DNA of 41,725 nucleotides from Thalassotalea sp. 42_200_T64 (lineage in GTDB: Bacteria; Pseudomonadota; Gammaproteobacteria; Enterobacterales; Alteromonadaceae): assembly GCA_002162925.1 (NCBI GenBank), contig MABC01000088.1, positions 1-41,725 on the forward strand, written 5' to 3'. The notes below the pieces were generated by a model that made no database searches, had not been told where the DNA came from, and saw only the letters and a program-made list of their open reading frames with translations. Below, in pieces: positions 19,567 to 26,951 of this stretch. The translations under genes were made by a program, and so were the position numbers. Positions within the stretch are counted from its first letter, which is position 1, and each line of letters opens with the position of its first letter.

Positions 19567-20595
19567 TTAGTTAAAACTTATCGACTCAGCTATGCTGTTC
19601 GCCGTTTGAGCGGGTATTTTACCGACAACGGTGATCTCATAGCCATCGCGTAAAGTCGATAGTAACACAGTTGCGCCAGTTTGATTAACCGTTGCTTTTC
19701 TCGGCGCTTCATCACTTGCCAGCACATAGACAGAGACATCGACCAGACCATCATTAAACATTAAGGTTTCAACCTCAGCATCCACTTTTTGGATATTACG
19801 TTTACTGCTTTTGATTAATTCAAAACCTGCCGGTAACCAGTTAACTTGCCAGGGTAATTCCACTTCCATTGTATTCCCGGATAACGGCTCGGGTAATGCC
19901 GCAGTAGTGAGCTGCTGCAATAAATCATTTGATTGTTCAGTGATCATCAGATGAGTAAATTGAATTTGCTCTAACAGTTCGCCCGCTCTTGAAATCACCG
20001 CAACCTTTAACAACAACCCGCTCTCAATATCAAGCCACAACCAGTAACCAAAACGTTGCTTGTCTTTACTTTCCAGTCGAACCAATTGCGCCGGTCGGCC
20101 TAAGATCCTACTTTTACCAACACCGATAAAATTATAGGTCGCTTGCAGCTTTTCAATATCGCCGAATAAGGCTGCCGGGATTGGGGCTCTGATACTATTG
20201 CTGCGTACTGAATAAGGAGATTTATCTGATTCAAAATAACTGACGGTATCACCTAAACGAATCGCTTCTTTGCGCGGCCCATTTAACAAGGTAATTAATT
20301 CCAGCTCTTGCTCATTTGAAATACCATGCAACCAACGGTAGGGCTCGGCGCGATTATTTCGCACCACCACAAAAGAGGTATCAAAATTAAGGGTGCGCAT
20401 AGAATGCGTTAACCTCTGCAACCATTGTAAAGCGGTAGGTGCCTTTACGGTTTCAACGGCAGTTACCGCCTGCTCTTCGGCTTGAGATTGCTGTTGCGTT
20501 GCAGCAACTGGTTCAGATTCAAGTTTAGTTTCATCTTGAGAAAATGCTGGCGTTGAAAATAGCGCCAGCAGAAGGAAAGGTTTAAAAAAATTCAT
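19567..20595 (-). CDS. rseB: Sigma-E regulatory protein RseB
   Basis: Periplasmic protein that binds RseA and shields it from DegS. It releases RseA on sensing lipopolysaccharide and is related to LolA/LolB folds. It is 342 residues long with a signal peptide MNFFKPFLLLALFSTPAFS cleaved before QDE. The large N-terminal lipoprotein-binding-like domain (about 55-230) contains NFDTSFVVVRNNRAEPYRW, a typical MucB/RseB segment. A smaller C-terminal domain follows. Its start abuts the end of rseA, so the two are translated from one message. Confidence 0.95.
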   Translation of the reverse strand: MNFFKPFLLLALFSTPAFSQDETKLESEPVAATQQQSQAEEQAVTAVETVKAPTALQWLQRLTHSMRTLNFDTSFVVVRNNRAEPYRWLHGISNEQELELITLLNGPRKEAIRLGDTVSYFESDKSPYSVRSNSIRAPIPAALFGDIEKLQATYNFIGVGKSRILGRPAQLVRLESKDKQRFGYWLWLDIESGLLLKVAVISRAGELLEQIQFTHLMITEQSNDLLQQLTTAALPEPLSGNTMEVELPWQVNWLPAGFELIKSSKRNIQKVDAEVETLMFNDGLVDVSVYVLASDEAPRKATVNQTGATVLLSTLRDGYEITVVGKIPAQTANSIAESISFN

Positions 20596-21198
20596 TTATT
20601 CGTGGTTTTCACTCAACGGGTCGGGTATGCCATCATCGCTTTCAGGCGTGACGTCAGATTGAAGTTTAATTTGCATGTTATGATCAGACAGCAAGGCTTG
20701 CAACCTTTGTTGATGCTCTATATATGCTTGTTTTTGATTTGGTACATTTTTCTGGGTTGAATAGTTGTAACTTACCGGATCTGCTATACCGCCTATTGGC
20801 AATGGTTGCCACACTTGAGCAGGAACGATTTGGCCTTCATCAGAAACGTTGGCTTGCTGTACACCTAACACCATCAACCCGGCAGCTGATGCGGCAATGG
20901 CAAATTGGCCAACCGGTTTAACTAACTGGATCACTTTTGCTTTCGCTCGTTGAGTAATTGTTGGACGAGAAACAGGCGCCAATACCGTAGGCTCGGCAGC
21001 AATCGCAACGGCAATATCATTGGCAAGTTCGGTATTGATAAAATCAGCACTGTCACCCCGCATAATGTCACCAATCAAATGATATCGACTCCAGGTATCA
21101 CCGAGCTTGTCATCATCCTTTACTTCGTTTAACAATGATTGCTCGACATTGTTATCATCAAGTAAGGCTGATATTGCTTCAAACTTATTTTCACTCAT
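20596..21198 (-). CDS. rseA: Anti-sigma-E factor RseA
   Basis: Single-pass inner-membrane anti-sigma factor that holds RpoE until it is cut by DegS and RseP. It is 200 residues long. The N-terminal cytoplasmic anti-sigma domain (about 1-75) has SALLDDNN and TWSRYHLIGDIMRGD. The transmembrane helix is about 97-114 (QFAIAASAAGLMVLGV). The periplasmic tail is glutamine-rich. It begins 61 bases after rpoE and abuts rseB. Confidence 0.95.
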   Translation of the reverse strand: MSENKFEAISALLDDNNVEQSLLNEVKDDDKLGDTWSRYHLIGDIMRGDSADFINTELANDIAVAIAAEPTVLAPVSRPTITQRAKAKVIQLVKPVGQFAIAASAAGLMVLGVQQANVSDEGQIVPAQVWQPLPIGGIADPVSYNYSTQKNVPNQKQAYIEHQQRLQALLSDHNMQIKLQSDVTPESDDGIPDPLSENHE

Positions 21199-21259
21199 AT
21201 ATACTCACACTCGCACTGTTTTTTAATATTGCTTGCTCGATTAACATTAGCTACAACCA

Positions 21260-21838
21260 CTAATTCTGCAGTAAAGGCTTTATTTTTTTGTCTACCGCAT
21301 CTCGCGCTCTGAAAATTCGAGAACGCACGGTGCCAACCGGGCAATCCATTACATTTGCTATTTCTTCATAACTTAAACCATCCAGTTCTCGTAAATTAAT
21401 TGCGGTGCGCAACTCTTCCGGCAACTGTTCGATGGTTTTAAATATCAACTGACGAATTTCATCGGTTAACATTAACCTTTCTGGCGATGCATTCTCTCTG
21501 AGGGCATCACCACTATCGTAAAATTCTGCGTCTTCAATGTCGATATCACTTCCTGGTGGTTTTCTCGAACCTGCCATTAAATGATTTTTTGCGGTATTTA
21601 CCGCAATTCGGTATAACCAGGTATAAAATGCACTCTCGCCGCGAAAATTTCCTAAAGCACGATAGGCTTTAATAAATGCTTCTTGAGTAACATCTGCCAC
21701 GTCCGCTTGATTCTTGACGTAGCGCGATACCAAATTCATTACCTTTTGCTGATATTTTATTACCAACAGATTAAATGCATTTTTATCGCCGCTTTGTACC
21801 TGTTGTACCAACATCTGGTCTACATTCTGTTCGCTCAT
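21260..21838 (-). CDS. rpoE: RNA polymerase sigma factor RpoE (sigma-E)
   Basis: ECF-type sigma factor for envelope stress. It is 192 residues long. Region 2 shows AFNLLVIKYQQKVMNLVSRY, DVTQEAFIKAYRALGNFRG and FYTWLYRIAVNTAKN; region 4 shows LPEELRTAINLRELDGLSY and VGTVRSRIFRARD. AAAGG lies six bases before the ATG. It heads the rpoE-rseABC operon and probably feeds lepA and beyond. A sigma-E type promoter lies about 140 bases upstream at 21980-22007, which points to autoregulation. It is divergent from nadB, the conserved arrangement. Confidence 0.97.
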   Translation of the reverse strand: MSEQNVDQMLVQQVQSGDKNAFNLLVIKYQQKVMNLVSRYVKNQADVADVTQEAFIKAYRALGNFRGESAFYTWLYRIAVNTAKNHLMAGSRKPPGSDIDIEDAEFYDSGDALRENASPERLMLTDEIRQLIFKTIEQLPEELRTAINLRELDGLSYEEIANVMDCPVGTVRSRIFRARDAVDKKIKPLLQN

Positions 21839-21857
21839 CCGAGCCTTTACTCCTCAA

Positions 21858-21878
21858 AACCAATAGTTTTTATTGGTT
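21858..21878 (-). promoter_or_regulatory. Perfect 8-bp hairpin just upstream of the rpoE ribosome binding site
   Basis: AACCAATA and TATTGGTT pair perfectly around a 5-base loop and end about 20 bases before the rpoE start. In the rpoE message the stem is followed by TTTTGAGGAG, so it is either a weak terminator/attenuator or a translation control hairpin. The role is inferred. Confidence 0.4.
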
Positions 21879-21897
21879 ATACTACAACTACCTGTTC

Positions 21898-21948
21898 TCA
21901 ATATTTTTTATGTCCAATGACCAGATTACTATCGGACTTGGTATTCAT
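21898..21948 (-). CDS. Possible 16-codon upstream ORF in the rpoE leader
   Basis: An ATG at 21948 opens a 16-codon frame (MNTKSDSNLVIGHKKY) ending in TGA at 21898. It lies between the predicted sigma-E promoter and rpoE. E. coli has a longer leader peptide gene, rseD, in the same place, so a leader ORF is plausible. The ribosome binding site is weak and there is no other support. Confidence 0.2.
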   Translation of the reverse strand: MNTKSDSNLVIGHKKY

Positions 21949-21979
21949 AGTTTTATTCAGCTCTTGGCAAACACATCAA

Positions 21980-22007
21980 TTAGGACTGAGTGTTTTGCAA
22001 AAAGTTC
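21980..22007 (-). promoter_or_regulatory. Sigma-E type promoter of rpoE
   Basis: On the minus strand GAACTT (22007-22002) is followed after exactly 16 bases by TCCTAA (21985-21980). GAACTT with a 16-17 base spacer and TCnnA is the known sigma-E promoter form, and rpoE is usually autoregulated. The predicted start near 21973 leaves a leader of about 135 bases. Confidence 0.65.
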
Positions 22008-22038
22008 GCAAAACTTTGAAAAAAAGTAAAAAATAATT

Positions 22039-22165
22039 AAAAAATCGTTTCATTAACCTGAATTCGGGATAATGAGTTCTTGATACTACTTTAAAACACT
22101 ATTGAGACTTTAATATCAATCAATGCTCCTAATTTAGGTTAAATATAGTATATAACCCTATATTT
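22039..22165. repeat. rpoE/nadB intergenic region with an AACCTGA...GGGATAA half-site
   Basis: TAACCTGAATTCGGGATAATGAGT at 22054-22077 is one arm of the family seen at 8137-8179, without its inverted partner. The rest is very AT-rich. No other gene is visible in the 392-base gap. Confidence 0.45.
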
Positions 22166-22195
22166 TTGCCAATTCGCTATAAAGTAAGTTAAAAT
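22166..22195 (+). promoter_or_regulatory. Candidate sigma-70 promoter of nadB
   Basis: TTGCCA (22166-22171), an 18-base spacer and TAAAAT (22190-22195). A start near 22202 would give a leader of about 29 bases. Confidence 0.4.
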
Positions 22196-22230
22196 TCTAT
22201 CATTAACAAGAACAACTCAATCTAAGATCT

Positions 22231-23841
22231 ATGAATCAACAACATAACTGCGACGTTTTGATTATTGGCAGTGGTGCTGCAGGATTAACCCTTGCGTTAA
22301 AACTGGCCAACCATGCCGATGTTATTTTGCTAAGTAAAGGCCCAATTAATGAAGGCTCCACTTTCTATGCGCAAGGTGGTATCGCCGCAGTATTTGATGA
22401 AAATGACTCGATTGATGCCCACGTCAACGATACCTTAATCGCAGGTAATGGTTTGTGCGATAAAGACATCGTGCACTTTACTGCCGAAAATGCAAAAGCT
22501 TCAATGCAGTGGTTAATCGCACAAGGGGTTGATTTTGATCAAGCTGAGAACAACAATAAGGGGACTCAATATCACCTGACCCGTGAAGGTGGTCATAGCC
22601 ACCGGCGCATCTTGCACTCTGCCGATGCGACCGGAAAAACCGTACAGCTGACTCTTGCCGAAAAAGTTAAACGCCATAGTCGAATTCGGGTATTTGAACG
22701 CTCCAATGCCGTCGATTTGATCAATGACCCGGCAGCCGAAACTAAGCAATGTATCGGCGCCTATATCTGGAATCGAAACAGTGAAAAAGTTGAAGCCATT
22801 CACGCCAGACAAACTATTTTAGCAACCGGTGGTGCCAGTAAGGTTTACCAATATACCTCCAACCCCGACATTGCCAGTGGCGACGGTATTGCCATGGCAT
22901 GGCGTGCCGGCTGCCGAGTGGCGAATATGGAATTCAATCAATTTCACCCAACCTGCCTATTTCACCCGAAAGCCGGAACGTTTCTGCTAACCGAAGCATT
23001 GCGCGGCGAAGGCGCTATTTTGTGTCGCCCTGATGGCAGTCGTTTTATGCCGGAATTTGATCAACGAGCTGAGTTAGCGCCGCGTGATGTGGTGGCAAGA
23101 GCGATTGATTATGAAATGAAACGCTTGGGTGCCGATTGCATGTTTTTAGATATCAGTCACAAAGATGAAGAATTTATTAAGCATCATTTTCCAACGATAT
23201 TTGAAAAAACCAGTGCACTTGGTTTTGATATGACCAAAGAGCCTTTGCCGGTAGTGCCGGCCGCACATTACACCTGTGGCGGAGTGATGATTAATAAACA
23301 CGGTCAAACCGACGTTGCAAACCTTTATGCCATTGGCGAAGTATCATATACCGGGCTGCATGGTGCTAACCGTTTAGCCAGCAACTCGTTATTGGAATGT
23401 GTGGTATTTGCCAGAGCTGCTGCAGAGCACATTAAAACTAGGCTGGACAGTAAACAGAAAATTATTTCAATCAAAGCCTGGGATGAAAGCCGGGTATCAA
23501 ATTCGGATGAAGAAGTGGTCATTCAGCACAACTGGCATGAATTGCGGTTGTTTATGTGGGATTATGTCGGTATTGTCCGCACCACCAAGCGCCTTGAAAG
23601 AGCCTTGCACCGAGTCGAATTATTGAAAGCCGAAATTCAAGAGTATTATCGCCACTTTCGAGTGAGCAATAATTTACTGGAATTGCGTAATTTGGTACAA
23701 GTGGCTGAGTTAATCATTCTTTCTGCGATGGATCGTAAAGAAAGTAGAGGTTTACACTACACCCTGGATTATCCACAACTGGCGGAGAATTCTCGCCCAA
23801 CTATTTTAACCCCGCACAGTAAAATGTCTGATCATGGTTAA
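22231..23841 (+). CDS. nadB: L-aspartate oxidase
   Basis: FAD enzyme that oxidises L-aspartate to iminoaspartate, the first step of de novo NAD synthesis. It is 536 residues long. The N-terminal dinucleotide fold is [23 protein letters not shown] and substrate motifs follow: [36 protein letters not shown] and YTCGGVMI, then the fumarate reductase-like [19 protein letters not shown]. The helical C-terminal domain ends at HYTLDYP. It is divergent from rpoE. The stop codon lies inside a five-copy 7-bp tandem repeat (23834-23868). No intrinsic terminator is visible after it. Confidence 0.97.
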   Translation: MNQQHNCDVLIIGSGAAGLTLALKLANHADVILLSKGPINEGSTFYAQGGIAAVFDENDSIDAHVNDTLIAGNGLCDKDIVHFTAENAKASMQWLIAQGVDFDQAENNNKGTQYHLTREGGHSHRRILHSADATGKTVQLTLAEKVKRHSRIRVFERSNAVDLINDPAAETKQCIGAYIWNRNSEKVEAIHARQTILATGGASKVYQYTSNPDIASGDGIAMAWRAGCRVANMEFNQFHPTCLFHPKAGTFLLTEALRGEGAILCRPDGSRFMPEFDQRAELAPRDVVARAIDYEMKRLGADCMFLDISHKDEEFIKHHFPTIFEKTSALGFDMTKEPLPVVPAAHYTCGGVMINKHGQTDVANLYAIGEVSYTGLHGANRLASNSLLECVVFARAAAEHIKTRLDSKQKIISIKAWDESRVSNSDEEVVIQHNWHELRLFMWDYVGIVRTTKRLERALHRVELLKAEIQEYYRHFRVSNNLLELRNLVQVAELIILSAMDRKESRGLHYTLDYPQLAENSRPTILTPHSKMSDHG

Positions 23842-23868
23842 TGGTTTATGGTTTATGGTTAATGGTTA
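23834..23868. repeat. 7-bp tandem repeat across the nadB stop codon
   Basis: Five contiguous copies of ATGGTT(A/T) begin in the last codons of nadB and continue past its TAA (23839-23841). Changes in copy number would leave the protein intact because the stop is in the first unit. Confidence 0.8.
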
Positions 23869-23877
23869 AGGAAGTTT

Positions 23878-24071
23878 ATACCAATCCGTATAATGATCTG
23901 CTCATTGAGTAACTCATATAAACAACAAATGAGTAACCCTTCGGAATGTATAAAGCTTGATAACTGCCTGAAATTTCGAAAAGATATGAATAACTATCTA
24001 CTCAAAATTTCAGTTGTTCTAAAACTTTCTATATCATTCTCAATTGATCACATCATTACGCGAACTGGTAT
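23878..24071. mobile_element. 194-bp MITE-like element with ~32-bp terminal inverted repeats
   Basis: The left end ATACCAATCCG-TATAATGAT (23878 onward) and the reverse complement of the right end, ATACCAGTTCGCGTAATGAT (ending at 24071), match over about 32 bases with a handful of mismatches and continue to a shared ATTGAG. The interior carries no gene. The right end touches the stop codon of ygfX (24073-24071). The outer ATACCA matches the shorter palindromes at 26870-26921 and 37335-37380, so this may be the long form of that family. No transposase is present. Confidence 0.6.
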
Positions 24072-24613
24072 TATTGTTTAATGTACTGCACAATTCGGCA
24101 TAAGCGGCGATAATCATCGCTATTTAACGAATCTTTAAAGACAAATAGGTGCAGTGGTTTTTCTTCGGTTTGTGGTTGAATAGATGACAGCACAGTTTGT
24201 GGTAACCGTCGCACAAGCGCTAAAGCGCAACCAAAAGGAAAAACAAAGCTATCGTGACAAAGTTGGTAATGCTGATCCGCTGAAAACGTTAGACCCCCCT
24301 CTTGTGAGAGCATAAACGAGTTACTCACGGTCAAGGAGAGAGAATGGCCATTCGTTAATTTCAGCGTAAATAGCTGCGCGATAGCGATATGCTGAACCAG
24401 CAGATAACTGATCCCGGCAATAATCGCTGATAGTATGAAAACCAGAGAATAGGTTAAAGGTAAACCAAAGTTAACTAATAGCACGCAAGATATGAAAAAT
24501 ATTAGCCCCGCAAGATAACGCGGGACTTGCATTGCAATTTTAGATTGAGTTAAACAAAGATTATACTTTAACTCGCTTGAGTATAAGTTGTACCATGGCG
24601 TTGAGTGCTTCAT
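24071..24613 (-). CDS. ygfX: YgfX/CptA family inner-membrane protein
   Basis: Small membrane protein encoded next to sdhE. In E. coli, YgfX (CptA) was reported as a toxin-like protein affecting MreB/FtsZ and to associate with SdhE. I place the start at ATG 24613 (AGGA upstream), giving about 180 residues and a 53-base overlap with sdhE; in-frame ATGs further upstream lie deep inside sdhE. The order matches the family: a short N-terminus with LYSSELKYNL, two closely spaced membrane helices (about 32-50 and 55-74), then a basic and hydrophobic cytoplasmic domain ending in DDYRRLCRIVQY, like the WRDLRRILL end of E. coli YgfX. Sequence similarity is low, so the call rests largely on context. Confidence 0.8.
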   Translation of the reverse strand: MKHSTPWYNLYSSELKYNLCLTQSKIAMQVPRYLAGLIFFISCVLLVNFGLPLTYSLVFILSAIIAGISYLLVQHIAIAQLFTLKLTNGHSLSLTVSNSFMLSQEGGLTFSADQHYQLCHDSFVFPFGCALALVRRLPQTVLSSIQPQTEEKPLHLFVFKDSLNSDDYRRLCRIVQYIKQ

Positions 24614-24812
24614 CCTTGCATTCCTCATGTCCCATAAACCAGGCAAATAATTCTGGATCATCGCCGTCGAGCAATCGATCAAAGTCGATTTTTTGTTGCT
24701 CGTTTAAATGGTCCCAGGCTTGTTCAACAAATGGCATAAACAATACATCCAGCTCCAACATGCCGCGACGGCAGGCCCAACGTAATCTTGCTTTGTTATT
24801 GTGTAATGTCAT
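24561..24812 (-). CDS. sdhE: FAD assembly factor SdhE
   Basis: Small protein that promotes covalent attachment of FAD to succinate dehydrogenase SdhA and to fumarate reductase. It is 83 residues long. The FAD-transfer signature RRGMLELD (15-22) is intact, followed by QQKIDFDRLLDGDDPELFAWFMG, which is typical of the family. It overlaps ygfX on the same strand, as in E. coli, where ygfZ is the divergent neighbour, again matching this window. Confidence 0.96.
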   Translation of the reverse strand: MTLHNNKARLRWACRRGMLELDVLFMPFVEQAWDHLNEQQKIDFDRLLDGDDPELFAWFMGHEECKDEALNAMVQLILKRVKV

Positions 24813-24875
24813 TGTTTGTCCGCATCATAATAAGGTGAATTGCCATTATTATATCTTTTCAACATTCTGCTGACT

Positions 24876-25027
24876 AGGGTCTGTTGGTCTTTGCTGTGCA
24901 TTTTTGCAGCGTTTAGGCACAATTTTAGCGTGGCATCGCTTTTTGTAGTGTGGTGAGCCACATAAAAAAAGCAGAAACGCGGCAAAAATTGTGCCTAAAC
25001 GCTGCCCTTCGGGTTCAAACAGGCCCT
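24876..25027. mobile_element. 152-bp palindromic MITE-like element between sdhE and ygfZ
   Basis: A perfect 21-bp inverted repeat (24906-24926 and 24985-25005, core GCGTTTAGGCACAATTTT) forms the main stem. Outer ends AGGGTCTGTT (24876-24885) and AACAGGCCCT (25018-25027) are inverted copies with one mismatch. The loop holds GC- and T-rich segments but no ORF. It fills most of the 357-base sdhE/ygfZ gap; the rest must contain both promoters, which I could not pin down. Confidence 0.65.
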
Positions 25028-25169
25028 CAATTTACCCAAGATAAGTTAAGAATAAATGCAATCAAATGGCGATTAGCCTTGATTTTTAGTGCAATAGCCC
25101 TTATTAATTTAACATAATATCAAGCACTCAATACTCGAGTGCAGGTTAACTAAAAAATAGTAGAATAAT

Positions 25170-26162
25170 ATGAATATTCAACCTACAAAGCCAAATATCG
25201 AACAGCTCCCAGAAAATTTTGCCATTATTGTCGACTCCATCAGTGCAATTAGCGTTAGCGGTGTTGAAGCCGATAAATATCTACAAGGGCAACTCACTTG
25301 TGATGTTGAGCAATTAGCCGTAAAAAAACTCTTGGTTGGTAGCCATTGTGATGCCAAAGGAAAAATGTTTTCCGCATTTCGCTTGCTCCAACAAAAAGAG
25401 CAACGCTTATTAATACAAAGTAATGCATCATTAGAAACATCTATGGCTGAGTTACAAAAATTTGGTGTTTTTGCCAAAGTCGATATTGCCCAGGCCGAGC
25501 AACTGGGTTACCTGGCTTTGGTTGGCGCTAGCAGTGGCGAGTTTATTCAAACAGAATTTAATGCGGTGCCGGATTCATTTAACCCGGTTGTCGCAAACGA
25601 TGACGCATCGGTACTCTATGTAGGGGGTGCAACGGAGCGTTATTTAATTGTTGCCAAAAGGGATCATATTGACGCATTATCTAAAAAACTGACCGTTGAT
25701 ATATATCCAAGCGAAGTATGGACTTTACTTGAGATACAATCAGGTTTTGTCCATATGAACAACGTAAGCATTGGTGCATACGTACCGCAAATGCTTAACT
25801 TGCAATATGTTAATGGCATCAGTTTTAGCAAAGGCTGTTATCTGGGCCAGGAAACGGTCGCTAGAATGAAGTATTTAGGCCGCAATAAAAAAGCCTTGTA
25901 TGCCCTCAAAAGCGAAGGCGAGTTAAAATGGCAAGCAGATGCGATGATTAATGACGGCTCGGTGTTAGAAAAACAAGCCGGCGAAAACTGGCGTCGTGGT
26001 GGCGACATTATTGCCCATTATGAAGCGGATGATGGCACCATTTACATTCAAGCCGTGTTAGCCAATGATACCGAAGCGGATGCAAGTTTACGCCTTAAGC
26101 ATCAAAATGGTATTAAGTTTAACTTAATGTCATTACCTTATTCTATTACTGAAGAAGCTTAG
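25170..26162 (+). CDS. ygfZ: tRNA-modifying protein YgfZ (folate-binding)
   Basis: Tetrahydrofolate-dependent protein of the GcvT fold that supports maturation of certain iron-sulfur enzymes, including the MiaB tRNA thiolase. It is 330 residues long. The family signature KGCYLGQE is present with Cys223, followed by TVARMKYLGRNKK. The N-terminal segment VSGVEADKYLQGQLTCDVEQL matches other YgfZ proteins. It is divergent from sdhE, as in E. coli, and 85 bases upstream of the slyD-like gene. Confidence 0.95.
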   Translation: MNIQPTKPNIEQLPENFAIIVDSISAISVSGVEADKYLQGQLTCDVEQLAVKKLLVGSHCDAKGKMFSAFRLLQQKEQRLLIQSNASLETSMAELQKFGVFAKVDIAQAEQLGYLALVGASSGEFIQTEFNAVPDSFNPVVANDDASVLYVGGATERYLIVAKRDHIDALSKKLTVDIYPSEVWTLLEIQSGFVHMNNVSIGAYVPQMLNLQYVNGISFSKGCYLGQETVARMKYLGRNKKALYALKSEGELKWQADAMINDGSVLEKQAGENWRRGGDIIAHYEADDGTIYIQAVLANDTEADASLRLKHQNGIKFNLMSLPYSITEEA

Positions 26163-26247
26163 GTTTTATTGCTCGTTTACGGTCAAAAATCTAGCTTGCA
26201 GCACTAAATTTATTCTGGATCAAATCTGGATTTTCTCAGGGAATTTT

Positions 26248-26736
26248 ATGAAAATTGCAAACAATAAAGTCGTCGTCATGCATTATGCAGTAATGGACAG
26301 TGAAGAAAACCTAATCGACAGCTCTTACGATCACCAACCGCTGAGTTTTATTCAAGGTAGCGGATTTTTAATCCCAGGTCTTGAGTCAGAGATGGTAGAT
26401 AAAGAAGTTGGCGATAAGTTTATTGTTGATGTAGATGCCGAAAATGCCTACGGTCAGCGTCACGATGGCTATGTACAAACTGTATCTAAATCGTTTTTTG
26501 AAGGCATCGATGAGCTGGATGTGGGAATGCAACTGCGCGCGCAAACCGATGATGGCGAACAAACCGTGATTGTCATTGGTATGGAAGATGATGAAATTAC
26601 CGTTGATGGTAACCACCCCCTCGCCGGCATCGATTTAAAATTCGATGTCGAAATTTTAGAAGTTCGTGACGCCACTGAAGACGAAATTTCTCATGGTCAT
26701 GTGCACACTGAAGGTGGTTGTGGTCACGAACACTAA
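26248..26736 (+). CDS. slyD: SlyD-like FKBP-type peptidyl-prolyl cis-trans isomerase
   Basis: Cytosolic prolyl isomerase and chaperone; SlyD also binds nickel through a histidine-rich tail. It is 162 residues long. The split FKBP domain shows HYAVMDSEENLIDSS, PLSFIQGSGFLIPGLE and NAYGQRHDGYVQTV. The inserted-flap (IF) domain is in the middle (about 75-125), followed by NHPLAGIDLKFDVEILEVR. The tail is short but histidine-rich (HGHVHTEGGCGHEH) with one cysteine, fewer metal ligands than E. coli SlyD. AGGGA lies five bases before the ATG. It could be named FkpB/SlyD-like; the tail favours SlyD. Confidence 0.88.
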   Translation: MKIANNKVVVMHYAVMDSEENLIDSSYDHQPLSFIQGSGFLIPGLESEMVDKEVGDKFIVDVDAENAYGQRHDGYVQTVSKSFFEGIDELDVGMQLRAQTDDGEQTVIVIGMEDDEITVDGNHPLAGIDLKFDVEILEVRDATEDEISHGHVHTEGGCGHEH

Positions 26737-26812
26737 TACCGTACGTTTGAAACGTTGTTTCTTAGATTACGTCCGGTGAAAACTAATTAGTAGGTTTTCC
26801 GGTTAAAATCAG

Positions 26813-26840
26813 AATCCTCGCACAATGCGGGGATTTTTTT
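26813..26840 (+). terminator. Intrinsic terminator after the slyD-like gene
   Basis: AATCCTCGCA pairs with TGCGGGGATT with one mismatch around a 3-base loop, followed by eight Ts. A less perfect hairpin (CCGGTGAAAAC...GTTTTCCGG, 26773-26802) precedes it. Confidence 0.8.
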
Positions 26841-26869
26841 TGGTCTTTTTATCATTCGTTACTACCCTT

Positions 26870-26921
26870 ATACCAATCTGCATAAGTATATAGCCAACTC
26901 AGTGCTTATGCCGATTGGTAT
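26870..26921. repeat. ATACCAATCTGCATAAG palindrome
   Basis: Seventeen-base arms (26870-26886 and 26905-26921) pair with a single mismatch around an 18-base loop. There is no T-run. It is the same family as 37335-37380 and the ends of 23878-24071, and it lies just upstream of the S10 peptidase gene. Confidence 0.65.
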
Positions 26922-26951
26922 TTAGAGTTCATAATAATAAAAGGGAAATAA

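Noticed and set aside
21683-22036. Plus-strand ORF across the rpoE start and leader
   Set aside because: It overlaps rpoE and its promoter antisense, with unlikely composition and no ribosome binding site.
23893-24081. 62-codon plus-strand ORF after nadB
   Set aside because: It lies inside the 194-bp inverted-repeat element and has no ribosome binding site or family features; it is explained by the repeat.
24577-24873. 98-codon plus-strand ORF opposite sdhE
   Set aside because: It is antisense to sdhE, whose RGMLELD motif and family length are certain.
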